From Bordetella parapertussis (GTDB lineage: Bacteria > Pseudomonadota > Gammaproteobacteria > Burkholderiales > Burkholderiaceae_D): DNA of 64,000 nt. The notes under the pieces were generated by a model that saw only the letters and a program-made list of their open reading frames with translations, had not been told where the DNA came from and did not search any database. Of the stretch, positions 51,440 to 60,608 are shown one piece after another; position 1 is the stretch's first letter, and each line of letters begins with the position of its first letter. A program made the position numbers and the translations under genes. The stretch spans positions 1 to 64,000 of the forward strand of contig CAMBFZ010000006.1 of assembly GCA_945866125.1 (NCBI GenBank). The letters are read 5' to 3'.

Positions 51440-52672
51440 ATGTCCGCCACAATCGACGACGCGCCTTCCACCCGCATGAACGCGACCGAAATTCGTGCCA
51501 GCGTTTCTCTGGCATCGATCTTTGGCCTGCGCATGCTGGGTTTGTTCCTGATCCTGCCGGTGTTTGCCGTGCATGCCAAATCGCTACCTGGCGGGGATAA
51601 CGTGATCTTGGTGGGGCTGGCGCTGGGCATGTATGGATTGACGCAAGCCGTCGGGCAAATTCCGTTTGGTATCGCCTCGGATAAATATGGGCGCAAGCCC
51701 ATCATCATCATTGGTCTCTTGCTGTTTGCTTTAGGCTCATTGATCGCTGCAGGCGCAAACAGTGTTGGCTGGATCATTCTGGGGCGTGCAGTGCAGGGCG
51801 CCGGCGCTGTCTCCGCGGCCGTTACCGCGCTGATTGCCGACTCAACTCGCGATGAGCATCGGACCAAGGCAATGGCCCTGGTGGGTGCTTCCATCGGCTT
51901 GACTTATGCGGCCTCACTGGTGGTCTCTCCGCTACTCTACAAATTAGTCGGCATGAGTGGCATGTTTCTGTTGGTCGCTGTGCTCTCTATCCTTGCCATT
52001 GCGGTGGTGTTATTTATTGTGCCCGCCGCACCGCCGCGTTCGCCCGAAGACGCCTCCTTTGTTGAGGTTATGCGCGATCCGGAACTTATGCGTATGAACG
52101 TCGGTGTCTTTGCGCTGCATGCGATTCAGATGTCGATGTTTGTCGTGCTACCGACTGTGCTGGTCAATGCGGCCGGGCTGCCGCTGGATGAACATTGGAA
52201 AATTTATCTGCCGGTCGTATTAGTGTCCTTCATCCTGATGCTGCCGCCGATTTTTCTAGGTGAGAAGCGCGGCAAAATGAAGCAAGTGTTTGTATCGGCG
52301 ATTGCCCTGTTGCTGCTGGTGCAGATTGGTTTGTGGGCCGCCGTCTCGCAAGCGGTGCTGTCGCCCAGTCTGATGATGATGCTGCTCCTGGCTTTTTTTG
52401 TCGCATTCAATATTCTCGAAGCCAGTCAGCCATCCCTGGTGTCGCGGCTCGCACCGGTCGGTGCGCGTGGGGCGGCCTTAGGTGTCTACAACACCTTGCA
52501 GGCGGTAGGATTATTTGTCGGCGGCGCAGGCGGTGGCTTACTGGCGCAGGCTTTTGGTGGGCCTGCCGTGTTCATGGTGGGCTGTTTGATCACCGTGGCC
52601 TGGCTTATAATTGCGACTTCAATGAAGAGCTTGCCGCGCCGTAGCAAACCACAGCAAGCCGTCCCGGTTTAA
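51440..52672 (+). CDS. MFS transporter
   Basis: A 410-residue major facilitator permease with about twelve hydrophobic segments. The loop 2-3 motif is visible as GIASDKYGRKPIIIIG, and IILGRAVQGAGAVSAAVTALIAD is typical of the YajR/drug:proton antiporter group. I use the ATG at 51440 (MSATIDD); TTG 51428 and ATG 51476 are alternatives. The substrate is unknown. It is divergent from uvrA and lies 12 nt before ssb, so it may be cotranscribed with it. Confidence 0.9.
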   Translation: MSATIDDAPSTRMNATEIRASVSLASIFGLRMLGLFLILPVFAVHAKSLPGGDNVILVGLALGMYGLTQAVGQIPFGIASDKYGRKPIIIIGLLLFALGSLIAAGANSVGWIILGRAVQGAGAVSAAVTALIADSTRDEHRTKAMALVGASIGLTYAASLVVSPLLYKLVGMSGMFLLVAVLSILAIAVVLFIVPAAPPRSPEDASFVEVMRDPELMRMNVGVFALHAIQMSMFVVLPTVLVNAAGLPLDEHWKIYLPVVLVSFILMLPPIFLGEKRGKMKQVFVSAIALLLLVQIGLWAAVSQAVLSPSLMMMLLLAFFVAFNILEASQPSLVSRLAPVGARGAALGVYNTLQAVGLFVGGAGGGLLAQAFGGPAVFMVGCLITVAWLIIATSMKSLPRRSKPQQAVPV

Positions 52673-52684
52673 CAGGAGAAAATT

Positions 52685-53173
52685 ATGGCATCGGTCAATA
52701 AAGTTATTGTCGTAGGCAACCTCGGACGTGATCCGGAAACGCGGTACATGCCCAGTGGCGATGCCATGACCAATATCGCCGTCGCCACGACCGATAAATG
52801 GAAAGACAAGGCGAGTGGCGAACAAAAGGAGGCAACTGAATGGCATCGTATTGCGTTCTTTGGCAAGCTCGCCGAAATCGCCGGCCAGTATCTTAAAAAA
52901 GGGTCGCAGGTTTACATCGAAGGCAAGCTGCGCACCCGCAAATGGACAGACAAAGACGGCGTCGAAAAATACACCACCGAAATCATTGCAGACAGCATGC
53001 AAATGCTGGGCAGCCGACCCGGCATGGGCGGCAGTGCGCCGATGGATGAGGGCGGTTTTGGTGGTGGCACCGCTGTTGCCGGTGCTGCCCGTGCGCCGGC
53101 TGCGGCCGTATCCCGTGCGCCGGCCAAGCAAGCGCCCAACCTGTCAGACATGGATGACGACATTCCCTTCTGA
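52685..53173 (+). CDS. ssb: Single-stranded DNA-binding protein
   Basis: A 162-residue SSB. The OB-fold domain (residues 1-112) begins MASVNKVIVVGNLGRDPETRYMP. A glycine/alanine/proline-rich linker follows, ending in the acidic tip MDDDIPF that recruits replication and repair partners. AGGAG lies 8 nt before the ATG. In many proteobacteria ssb and uvrA are near neighbours; here one MFS gene lies between them. A terminator follows. Confidence 0.97.
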   Translation: MASVNKVIVVGNLGRDPETRYMPSGDAMTNIAVATTDKWKDKASGEQKEATEWHRIAFFGKLAEIAGQYLKKGSQVYIEGKLRTRKWTDKDGVEKYTTEIIADSMQMLGSRPGMGGSAPMDEGGFGGGTAVAGAARAPAAAVSRAPAKQAPNLSDMDDDIPF

Positions 53174-53200
53174 TTGACCGGACGTGTTGATGTTTCCCTG

Positions 53201-53229
53201 GCCTCGCTTTTTAGCGGGGCTTATTTTTT
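53201..53229 (+). terminator. Intrinsic terminator after ssb
   Basis: GCCTCGCT (53201-53208) pairs with AGCGGGGC (53213-53220), one G-U pair, loop TTTT, followed by TTATTTTTT. It is 28 nt after the ssb stop and ends that transcript. Confidence 0.87.
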
Positions 53230-53280
53230 GGCATGGCGTTTGGAGGTTGTGACGATGTGCTCCCTGCTTCACTTGCTCTG

Positions 53281-54021
53281 ATGGCGAGATTGCCACGACT
53301 CGTTGTTCCCGATCAGCTGCATCATCTGATTGCGCGGGGCAACAATGACCAGCCTGTGTTCCGTGACGAGGAAGACTATCGCGCATTTTTGGGTTGGCTG
53401 CGCAAGGCGGCGCACTCCGCCGGTGTGATCGTGCACGCCTATGTATTGTTGCCAAGTCGCCTGCAACTTCTGGCTACGCCATCTAACGAGTCGGCATTGA
53501 GTAAAATGATGCAGGCCGTCGGGCGGCATTATGTACCTTACTTTAATGCCCGATATGCTCGTACTGGCAGTTTGTGGGAGGGGCGCTTTCGTGCCACCGT
53601 GCTCGACGCCGACACATATCTGATTGCTTGCTCCCGTCTGATTGAGTATCAGCCTGTCGCCGCCGGTTTGGTGTCAGAGCCTGCGTCCTATCCGTGGTCG
53701 AGCTATGCCCACCACATAGGATTGCGGAAAGATCCGCTCATTACCGACCATTCAGGCTACTGGGCGTTAGGCAACACCCCCTTTGATCGCGAAGCGGCTT
53801 ATCAGCGGCGTTGCGAATCACCGCCTCCGGTCGATCTGGGCAAAACCATCGAGGCAGCGACATTAAAAGCCTGGGCGCTGGGTTCCGATGCCTTCAAGCA
53901 GCAACTCGAAAAATTGACGCTACGCCGCTTGCATCCTGCCAAGCGGGGTCGGCCTGCTGCTGCGGCGCGCACAAACGCGGCCAAGCCCCGGGCTAAAAAA
54001 ACCGCGCCGCCGGCCGGCTAA
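53281..54021 (+). CDS. REP-associated (Y1/IS200-like) transposase homologue lacking catalytic residues
   Basis: A 246-residue protein of the RAYT/Y1 transposase family: QLHHLIARGNNDQPVFRDEEDY near the N-terminus, RYARTGSLWEGRFRATVLDADTYL at 91-114. Where active members read MPNHVHLL, this reads LPSRLQLL (Arg60-Leu61-Gln62), so both HUH histidines are gone. The region that normally reads CYRYIELNPV reads CSRLIEYQPV (117-126), losing the tyrosines. The frame is otherwise intact, which suggests a domesticated or decaying protein. The tail is Ala/Lys-rich. The ATG at 53281 fits the family; the frame opens earlier, at 53233. Confidence 0.85.
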   Translation: MARLPRLVVPDQLHHLIARGNNDQPVFRDEEDYRAFLGWLRKAAHSAGVIVHAYVLLPSRLQLLATPSNESALSKMMQAVGRHYVPYFNARYARTGSLWEGRFRATVLDADTYLIACSRLIEYQPVAAGLVSEPASYPWSSYAHHIGLRKDPLITDHSGYWALGNTPFDREAAYQRRCESPPPVDLGKTIEAATLKAWALGSDAFKQQLEKLTLRRLHPAKRGRPAAAARTNAAKPRAKKTAPPAG

Positions 54022-54081
54022 GTTGCCCTTGAGTGCGCATAGATCTGCCACAAAATAAGGCATAAGCCGCACCACCCTTAC

Positions 54082-54144
54082 TCTGACCCCAATTAAATTT
54101 GCACTGTTTTGGCTCTCGTTTTAAATAGGATCCGACCCTAATTA
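54082..54144. repeat. Two related 14-nt motifs downstream of the transposase homologue
   Basis: TCTGACCCCAATTA (54082-54095) and TCCGACCCTAATTA (54131-54144) match at 12 of 14 positions and are 49 nt apart start to start. Motifs of the type GGGGTCAGA on the other strand are often seen near Y1-family transposases, so these may be remnants of mobile-element ends. The surrounding DNA is AT-rich compared with neighbours. Confidence 0.45.
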
Positions 54145-54150
54145 TTCGGG

Positions 54151-54179
54151 TTGAAGTCCTGTTTGCATTGCACTATCCT
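54151..54179 (+). promoter_or_regulatory. Candidate gltB promoter
   Basis: TTGAAG (54151-54156), a 17-nt spacer and TATCCT (54174-54179) lie 35 nt before the gltB ATG. Four of six bases match in each box. It begins 7 nt after the second transposase-linked motif, so insertion debris abuts the promoter. Motif evidence only. Confidence 0.4.
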
Positions 54180-54214
54180 TTAGGGTTCAATTAATACGGC
54201 TGTGGAGAATCGCG

Positions 54215-57200
54215 ATGCAAGCGCAAGGTTTATACGACCCATCCAACGAACATGATGCCTGCGGCGTCGGTTTTATCGCTCATATCAAAGGTCAGAAAAG
54301 TCACTCGATCGTCGAGCAGGGCTTGCTGATCCTGAAAAACCTCGACCATCGTGGCGCGGTTGGGGCTGACAAACTGATGGGCGACGGTGCGGGCATCCTG
54401 ATCCAGATCCCGGACCAGTATTACCGTGACGCCATGAGCAAGCAGGGCGTGAGTCTGCCACCTCCCGGCGAGTACGGTGTGGGCATGGTATTTCTACCGA
54501 AAGAAAACGCATCCCGCCTCGCCTGCGAGCAAGAAATAGAACGCGCTGTCCAGGGAGAAGGTCAAGTTGTGTTGGGTTGGCGCGATGTGCCGGTCAATCT
54601 TGAGATGCCGATGTCGCCTGCGGTGCGGGACAAAGAGCCGGTCATTCGCCAGATTTTCATTGGTCGCGGTCAGGACATCATGGTCACTGATGCGCTGGAG
54701 CGTAAGCTTTACGTGATCCGCAAATCCTCCGGTCATGCGATTCAGGCGCTGAACCTGTTGCATGGAAAAGAATTCTTTGTGCCGTCGATGTCGGCCCGTA
54801 CCGTAGTTTATAAAGGCCTGCTGCTCGCCGATCAGGTCGGTGTGTATTACAAAGATTTGCAAGATCCTAAATGCGTCTCAGCGCTGGCGCTGGTGCATCA
54901 GCGCTTCTCGACCAATACGTTTCCGGAATGGCCGCTGGCGCACCCGTACCGGCTGCTCGCGCACAACGGCGAGATCAACACCGTCAAGGGTAATTTCAAC
55001 TGGATGCGGGCGCGCGAGGGCGTGATGAAATCCGCCGTCCTCGGTGACGATTTGAAAAAATTATTTCCCTTGATTTACGAAGGACAGTCCGACACGGCGT
55101 GCTTTGATAATGCGCTCGAGTTACTAGTCATGGCGGGCTATCCGATTGCCCAAGCCATGATGATGATGATCCCGGAGGCTTGGGAAAATCACACGCTGAT
55201 GGATGACAATCGGCGCGCGTTTTATGAGTACCACGCGGCGATGATGGAGCCTTGGGACGGTCCGGCTGCGATGGCTTTCACCGATGGTCGCCACATTGGC
55301 GGCACCCTCGACCGTAACGGTCTGCGTCCGGCGCGTTATATCGTCACCGACGACGATCTCGTGGTGATGGCTTCCGAATCCGGTGTGTTGCCGATCCCGG
55401 AATCAAAGATCATTAATAAATGGCGTCTGCAGCCGGGCAAGATGTTCTTGATTGATCTCGATGCCGGCCGGATTATCGACGACAAAGAATTAAAAGACAC
55501 CTTTGCCAACGCCAAGCCCTATAAGCAATGGATTGATTCAGTGCGTATCAAGCTCGGCGACCTCAAAGGCGACGCCGAACAGCCGCGCAGTAAGACTGCT
55601 TTGCTTGATCGTCAGCAGGCTTTTGGCTACACCCAGGAAGATCTGAAATTTCTGATGTCCCCGATGGCGGTGCAGGCAGAGGAGCCGACTGGCTCGATGG
55701 GCAATGACTCGCCGCTGGCCGTCATGTCGAATAAGAACAAAACGCTTTACCATTATTTTAAGCAGCTCTTTGCGCAAGTCACCAACCCGCCTATCGATCC
55801 GATTCGCGAAGCGATGGTGATGTCGCTGGTATCCTTCATTGGCCCCAAGCCCAATCTGCTGGACACCAACAACATCAATCCGCCGATGCGACTCGAAGTC
55901 GCGCAGCCGATTCTTGATTACAAAGACATCACGCGTCTGCGTCATATCAGCGAACACACTGGTGGCAAATTCCGGTCCCATGAGCTCGACATCTGTTACC
56001 CGGCCGTATGGGGCAAAGAGGGCGTTGAAGCCCGCCTGGCCTCCTTGTGTGCGCAAGCGGTCGACGCGGTCAAGTCCGGTCATAACATCCTGATCGTGTC
56101 TGACCGTATGCTCGATGCTGATAATGTTGCCATTCCTGCGTTGCTGGCGACCTCGGCGATTCATCAGCACCTGGTCAGCAAAGGTATGCGTACCTCCGCA
56201 GGTTTGGTGGTTGAGACAGGCTCGGCGCGCGAGACGCATCACTTTGCGCTGCTGGCAGGTTACGGTGCTGAAGCAATCCATCCCTATCTGGCACTCGATA
56301 CTTTGGCCGAGATGGCCAAAGGTTTGCCGGGCGAGTTATCGCCCGAGAAGGCGATTTATAACTTCCAGAAAGCGGTCGGCAAGGGTCTACTGAAAGTGAT
56401 GTCCAAGATGGGCATCTCAACCTACATGTCGTATTGCGGCGCGCAGATTTTTGAAGCGATTGGCTTGAATAAAGCGCTAGTCGATCAATACTTCAAGGGC
56501 ACTGCGTCGAATGTCGAAGGCATTGGTGTGTTTGAGGTTGCCGAAGAGGCGCTGCGCCTCCACCATCTAGCCTTCAGCAATGATCCTGTCTTGATCAATG
56601 CCCTTGATGCTGGTGGCGAGTATGCATACCGCGTGCGGGGTGAAGACCACATGTGGACGCCCGACGCCATCGCCAAACTGCAACACTCAACCCGTTCCAA
56701 CAATTTCAATACCTACAAAGAGTATGCGCAGATCATCAATGATCAGTCCAAGCGTCATATGACATTGCGTGGCTTGTTCGAATTCAAAATTGATCCAACC
56801 AAAGCCATTGCGATTGATGAAGTTGAGTCGGCCAAAGAAATCGTGAAGCGCTTTGCAACCGGGGCCATGTCTTTAGGTTCCATCTCCACCGAAGCCCATG
56901 CAACGCTGGCAATCGCGATGAACCGCATCGGCGGTAAATCCAACACCGGCGAAGGCGGTGAAGATGAAAACCGCTATCGTAATGAGTTGCGCGGCATTCC
57001 GATTAAGCAGGGCGACACACTTGCCTCAATTATCGGCGAAGAGCGCGTGGAAGTGGACATGCCGCTGTTACCGGGCGACTCGCTGCGCTCAAAAATCAAG
57101 CAAGTTGCATCCGGCCGTTTTGGTGTCACCACTGAGTACCTGACTTCAGCCGAGCAAATACAGATCAAGATGGCGCAGGGCGCCAAGCCCGGTGAGGGTG

Positions 57201-58900
57201 GACAGCTGCCCGGTCATAAGGTCTCGGAATACATTGCCAAGCTGCGGTTTTCAGTGCCGGGCGTGGGACTGATCTCGCCGCCACCGCATCATGATATTTA
57301 CTCCATTGAAGACTTGGCGCAGCTGATCCATGATTTAAAAAATGCCAACCCCGCCGCCTCGATTTCAGTCAAGCTGGTCTCGGAAGTCGGCGTTGGCACG
57401 GTCGCCGCTGGTGTGGCAAAGGCCAAGGCGGATCACGTGGTGATTGCCGGTCACGATGGCGGCACTGGTGCCTCGCCTTTGTCTTCCGTCAAGCATGCCG
57501 GCTCGCCATGGGAGTTAGGTCTGGCCGAGACGCAGCAGACGTTGGTATTGAACCGACTGCGCAGCCGTATCCGTGTGCAGACTGATGGTCAGATCAAAAC
57601 AGGGCGGGACGTTGTGATCGCGGCATTGCTCGGCGCAGACGAAGTCGGCTTCGCGACCGCACCGCTGGTGGTTGAGGGCTGCATCATGATGCGCAAGTGC
57701 CATCTCAATACCTGCCCGGTTGGCGTGGCGACGCAAGATCCGGTGCTGCGCGCAAAATTTCAGGGCAAGCCTGAGTACGTGGTGAATTATTTCTTCTTTG
57801 TCGCTGAAGAAGCGCGTCAGATCATGGCGCAATTGGGCATTCGGACCTTTGATGAGTTGATCGGACGGGTTGATCTGCTCGATAAATCCAAAGCGATCAG
57901 TCATTGGAAAGCCAAGGGACTGGATTTCAGTAAGATTTTCTATCAGCCCGACATGCCGGCGTCCGAGCCGCGCTATCAGGTTGAAGTGCAAGATCATGGT
58001 CTCGAAAAGGCACTGGATCATAAGCTCATCGCGCAAGCCAAAGGTGCAATTGAACGCGGCGAGAAAGTCTCGTTCATCTCGCCGGTAAAAAACCTCAACC
58101 GTACCGTGGGTGCGATGCTCTCCGGTGAGGTCGCGAAAAAATACGGGCACGAAGGTCTGCCAGACGACACCATTCACATTCAGTTGCAAGGGACAGCGGG
58201 GCAGTCATGCGGCGCGTTTCTCGCGCATGGGATTACGCTTGATCTGGTTGGTGAAGGTAACGATTACGTCGGAAAAGGGATATCGGGTGGCCGCATCATC
58301 GTGCGTCCTAATACCGAATTCCGTGGCCGTGCTGTCGACAATATCATCATCGGTAACACCGTCTTATACGGCGCGATCTCTGGCGAAGCCTTTTTCAATG
58401 GTGTCGCAGGTGAGCGTTTTGCGGTCCGTAATTCGGGCGCTGTCACGGTCGTCGAAGGTTGTGGCGACCATGGCTGTGAATACATGACGGGTGGCACCGT
58501 CGTCGTGCTCGGCGGGACAGGCCGTAACTTTGCTGCTGGTATGTCAGGCGGTATTGCATATGTCTACGATGAAGATGGCAGCTTTGCCCAAAAATGCAAT
58601 CTGGCCATGGTCAGTCTGGAGACAGTGCATTCGGTCGCCGAGCAAGAAGCCAAGGGTGACCGTGCCAGCTGGCATAGCATGGTGCGCGATGGTGATGTGC
58701 AGACGGATGAGGCGATTTTAAAAAGCCTCATTGAGCGGCACTTCAAGCACACCGGCAGCAGTCGCGCGCGCGCCTTGCTCGACGACTGGTCTGCAGCGCG
58801 GAGCAAATTCATCAAGGTCTTCCCTAGCGAATACAAGCGCGCATTAGGTGAGATGCATGCGGCCAAGGCGGCTAGGGCTAAAGAAAAAATCAGCGCCTGA
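54215..58900 (+). CDS. gltB: Glutamate synthase large subunit
   Basis: A 1561-residue NADPH-GOGAT alpha subunit converting glutamine and 2-oxoglutarate to two glutamates. A 15-residue propeptide (MQAQGLYDPSNEHDA) precedes Cys16 of CGVGF, the glutaminase nucleophile. The central and FMN domains include GHDGGTGASPLSSVKHAGSP. The 3Fe-4S cysteines are 1156, 1162 and 1167 in CIMMRKCHLNTCPVG. The C-terminal beta-helix carries GTAGQSCGAFLAHG. Length is normal. GGAG lies upstream of the ATG. gltD follows after about 80 nt. Confidence 0.98.
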   Translation: MQAQGLYDPSNEHDACGVGFIAHIKGQKSHSIVEQGLLILKNLDHRGAVGADKLMGDGAGILIQIPDQYYRDAMSKQGVSLPPPGEYGVGMVFLPKENASRLACEQEIERAVQGEGQVVLGWRDVPVNLEMPMSPAVRDKEPVIRQIFIGRGQDIMVTDALERKLYVIRKSSGHAIQALNLLHGKEFFVPSMSARTVVYKGLLLADQVGVYYKDLQDPKCVSALALVHQRFSTNTFPEWPLAHPYRLLAHNGEINTVKGNFNWMRAREGVMKSAVLGDDLKKLFPLIYEGQSDTACFDNALELLVMAGYPIAQAMMMMIPEAWENHTLMDDNRRAFYEYHAAMMEPWDGPAAMAFTDGRHIGGTLDRNGLRPARYIVTDDDLVVMASESGVLPIPESKIINKWRLQPGKMFLIDLDAGRIIDDKELKDTFANAKPYKQWIDSVRIKLGDLKGDAEQPRSKTALLDRQQAFGYTQEDLKFLMSPMAVQAEEPTGSMGNDSPLAVMSNKNKTLYHYFKQLFAQVTNPPIDPIREAMVMSLVSFIGPKPNLLDTNNINPPMRLEVAQPILDYKDITRLRHISEHTGGKFRSHELDICYPAVWGKEGVEARLASLCAQAVDAVKSGHNILIVSDRMLDADNVAIPALLATSAIHQHLVSKGMRTSAGLVVETGSARETHHFALLAGYGAEAIHPYLALDTLAEMAKGLPGELSPEKAIYNFQKAVGKGLLKVMSKMGISTYMSYCGAQIFEAIGLNKALVDQYFKGTASNVEGIGVFEVAEEALRLHHLAFSNDPVLINALDAGGEYAYRVRGEDHMWTPDAIAKLQHSTRSNNFNTYKEYAQIINDQSKRHMTLRGLFEFKIDPTKAIAIDEVESAKEIVKRFATGAMSLGSISTEAHATLAIAMNRIGGKSNTGEGGEDENRYRNELRGIPIKQGDTLASIIGEERVEVDMPLLPGDSLRSKIKQVASGRFGVTTEYLTSAEQIQIKMAQGAKPGEGGQLPGHKVSEYIAKLRFSVPGVGLISPPPHHDIYSIEDLAQLIHDLKNANPAASISVKLVSEVGVGTVAAGVAKAKADHVVIAGHDGGTGASPLSSVKHAGSPWELGLAETQQTLVLNRLRSRIRVQTDGQIKTGRDVVIAALLGADEVGFATAPLVVEGCIMMRKCHLNTCPVGVATQDPVLRAKFQGKPEYVVNYFFFVAEEARQIMAQLGIRTFDELIGRVDLLDKSKAISHWKAKGLDFSKIFYQPDMPASEPRYQVEVQDHGLEKALDHKLIAQAKGAIERGEKVSFISPVKNLNRTVGAMLSGEVAKKYGHEGLPDDTIHIQLQGTAGQSCGAFLAHGITLDLVGEGNDYVGKGISGGRIIVRPNTEFRGRAVDNIIIGNTVLYGAISGEAFFNGVAGERFAVRNSGAVTVVEGCGDHGCEYMTGGTVVVLGGTGRNFAAGMSGGIAYVYDEDGSFAQKCNLAMVSLETVHSVAEQEAKGDRASWHSMVRDGDVQTDEAILKSLIERHFKHTGSSRARALLDDWSAARSKFIKVFPSEYKRALGEMHAAKAARAKEKISA

Positions 58901-58982
58901 TAGAGACATTGTGATCAACCAACCATCACCGGTGGCAATGCGTCGCCAGCGATGGTTTTGTGCAAAAGATTGTGAGTAAAAA

Positions 58983-60446
58983 ATGGGAAAAGTAACTGGC
59001 TTCATGGAATACCAGCGTTTGCAAGAAGCAAGCGAAGCGCCGCAAACCCGCAAGAAGCATTACAAGGAATTTTCTCTGCACCTGTCAGACTCTGATGCCA
59101 AGGTGCAGGGCGCGCGCTGCATGGATTGCGGCATCCCCTTTTGTAATAACGGCTGCCCGGTTAATAACATCATTCCAGATTGGAATGATCTCGTTTATAA
59201 CGGCAATTACAAAGAGGCGCTCGACAATTTGCACTCGACGAATAATTTTCCCGAGTTCACCGGACGCATCTGTCCAGCACCTTGCGAAGCCGCCTGCACA
59301 TTAGGCATCAATGATGATCCGGTTGGCATCAAGTCAATCGAACATTTCATCATCGATAAAGGCTGGGAAAACGGCTGGGTATTGCCGCTGCCATCCACCA
59401 CAAAAACGGGTAAAAAAATTGCAGTAGTCGGTTCGGGGCCGGCCGGTATGGCGGCCGCACAGCAACTGGCCCGTGTTGGTCATGACGTGACCGTGTTCGA
59501 AAAAAATGACCGTGTCGGTGGCTTGCTGCGTTATGGTATTCCCGACTTCAAAATGGAAAAATCGCATATTGATCGTCGCGTGACACAGATGCAGGCTGAA
59601 GGTGTAACGTTTCGCACGGGCGTGTTGGTGGGCAAAGATTTTCCCGCTCACATACTTAACGTCGCCAAAGAAACAATCTCGCCTGAGCAACTGAAAAAAG
59701 AATTCGATGCCGTCATCATCGCCGGTGGTGCAGAGATGCCGCGTGATTTGCCAGTGCCCGGCCGTGAGCTCAATGGTGTGCACTTTGCGATGGAATTTCT
59801 GCCGCTGCAAAATCAGGTCAATGCCGGCGACAAATTGAACAACCAGATCATGGCAACGGGTAAGCATGTTGTCGTCATCGGGGGTGGTGATACCGGTTCG
59901 GATTGTGTTGGTACGTCAAACCGTCATGGTGCCGCGTCAGTGATGCAATTCGAATTGCTGCCGCAGCCGCCCGATGTTGAAAACAAGCCGCTGGTGTGGC
60001 CGTACTGGCCAACTAAAATGCGCACCTCGTCGTCGCATGAAGAAGGATGTGAGCGTGACTGGGCGGTAGCGACTAAACGTCTCGAAGGCAAGAACGGCAA
60101 AGTAGAAAAACTGATCGCTGCCCGCCTCGAATGGAAAGACGGCAAGATGACCGAAGTGCCGGGTTCCGAATTCGAAATGAAGGCAGATCTGGTGCTGCTG
60201 GCGATGGGCTTTGTCGCACCCGTATCGTCAGTACTCGACGCCTTCGGTATTGAAAAAGATGCGCGTGGCAATGCCAGAGCTAGCACCGATGGCGAAGGGT
60301 GTTATCACACCTCGCAAGAGAACGTGTTTGCGGCCGGTGATATGCGCCGTGGTCAGTCTCTGGTGGTATGGGCCATTCGTGAAGGCCGTCAATGCGCGCG
60401 CGCGGTCGACGAATTCTTGATGGGCGAATCAGTACTGCCACGCTAA
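58983..60446 (+). CDS. gltD: Glutamate synthase small subunit
   Basis: A 487-residue FAD/NADPH oxidoreductase that feeds electrons to GltB. N-terminal cysteines for two 4Fe-4S clusters occur at 46, 49, 54 and 58 (CMDCGIPFCNNGCP) and 97, 101 and 105 (CPAPCEAAC). The FAD site is AVVGSGPAGMAAAQQLA at about 147-163, and the second dinucleotide fold is VVVIGGGDTGSDC at about 297-309. It is the partner gene of gltB and is closed by an intrinsic terminator. Confidence 0.97.
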   Translation: MGKVTGFMEYQRLQEASEAPQTRKKHYKEFSLHLSDSDAKVQGARCMDCGIPFCNNGCPVNNIIPDWNDLVYNGNYKEALDNLHSTNNFPEFTGRICPAPCEAACTLGINDDPVGIKSIEHFIIDKGWENGWVLPLPSTTKTGKKIAVVGSGPAGMAAAQQLARVGHDVTVFEKNDRVGGLLRYGIPDFKMEKSHIDRRVTQMQAEGVTFRTGVLVGKDFPAHILNVAKETISPEQLKKEFDAVIIAGGAEMPRDLPVPGRELNGVHFAMEFLPLQNQVNAGDKLNNQIMATGKHVVVIGGGDTGSDCVGTSNRHGAASVMQFELLPQPPDVENKPLVWPYWPTKMRTSSSHEEGCERDWAVATKRLEGKNGKVEKLIAARLEWKDGKMTEVPGSEFEMKADLVLLAMGFVAPVSSVLDAFGIEKDARGNARASTDGEGCYHTSQENVFAAGDMRRGQSLVVWAIREGRQCARAVDEFLMGESVLPR

Positions 60447-60480
60447 TCAGCAAATTATTCTTGCTTCATGCTGACATCAA

Positions 60481-60506
60481 TAGCCTGCTGCAGCAGGCTA
60501 TTTTTT
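60481..60506 (+). terminator. Intrinsic terminator after gltD
   Basis: TAGCCTGCTG (60481-60490) and CAGCAGGCTA (60491-60500) are perfect inverted arms with no spacer, so the central bases form the loop; six T residues follow (60501-60506). It ends the gltBD transcript. Confidence 0.88.
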
Positions 60507-60608
60507 ATTCTTTACAATGCGTAATCCAAACGGCGCCCTGCTGGTGTTTCAGGAAGAACGGCAGGCTTGCACTACAATCGAGGCTCTTACCCTGGCGATT
60601 CTCTCTCT

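Noticed and set aside
51292..51894. Long N-terminal extension of the uvrA reading frame (about 200 codons)
   Set aside because: It runs antisense through the MFS gene, has no UvrA resemblance, and the conserved UvrA start MEEIRIRGARTHNL occurs at 51291.
55538..56281. 247-codon minus-strand open frame inside gltB
   Set aside because: It is antisense to a highly conserved enzyme gene, rich in His/Arg typical of shadow frames, and has no ribosome-binding site or neighbour logic.
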